A stretch of 5,397 nt of DNA from Candidatus Hydrogenedentota bacterium (GTDB lineage Bacteria; Hydrogenedentota; Hydrogenedentia; Hydrogenedentales; CAITNO01), in NCBI GenBank assembly GCA_029554925.1, contig JAKPUV010000432.1, forward strand, positions 1 to 5,397. The letters run 5' to 3'. The notes below the pieces were generated by a model. The model was not told the DNA's origin. It saw nothing but the letters and a program-made list of their open reading frames with translations, and searched no databases. The first letter of the stretch is position 1. Every line of letters begins with the position of its first letter. This document shows, one piece after another, positions 5,390 to 5,397 of this stretch. A program made the translations under genes and the position numbers.

Positions 5390-5397
5390 GGGGCCGC

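Overview
This is a GC-rich bacterial segment. It carries five protein-coding genes, two of them touching a window edge, and one tRNA gene. Gene density, GC-biased codon third positions, frequent GTG starts and Shine-Dalgarno-like GGAG sites all fit a bacterium. I cannot place it firmly. The intergenic 9-bp GTGGAC/ATGGAC tandem array and the secreted peptidase and FG-GAP-type proteins remind me of Planctomycetota, Hydrogenedentota or related environmental lineages, but that is an inference from memory, not shown here.

Left part (1-1556, minus strand): two overlapping genes form the visible end of a cell-surface polysaccharide operon. A GT4-type glycosyltransferase is followed, through a 4-bp GTGA overlap, by the N-terminal 150 codons of a WecA/TagO-type polyprenyl-phosphate sugar-1-phosphate transferase that runs off the left edge. 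Together they suggest lipid-linked glycan assembly: the transferase primes undecaprenyl phosphate and the GT4 enzyme adds a sugar on the cytoplasmic side.

Middle (1557-2974): a 310-bp spacer between divergent genes holds a six-unit 9-bp tandem repeat and a small hairpin. Next comes a plus-strand gene for an exported 306-residue protein of unknown function, with a strong ribosome binding site, a Sec signal peptide, nine cysteines and a C-terminal DxDxDG calcium-loop motif. Downstream lie an inverted repeat, an extended -10 promoter and a complete tRNA-Leu(UAA) with encoded CCA.

Right part (2975-5397): a 351-bp stretch without a credible gene contains several GC-rich palindromes and may be a degenerate repeat. 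It is followed by a plus-strand 131-residue membrane protein of unknown function. Converging on that gene, with 21 bp between stop codons and a 9-bp inverted repeat at the junction, is a minus-strand gene for an exported peptidase-MA-like zinc metalloprotease (HELVH plus EGLAE) with a C-terminal helical, TPR-like region. Its start lies at the right edge.

I see no CRISPR array, transposase, phage gene, toxin-antitoxin pair or defence system. The window looks largely ordinary; the non-coding repeats are the parts most worth a genome-wide check.
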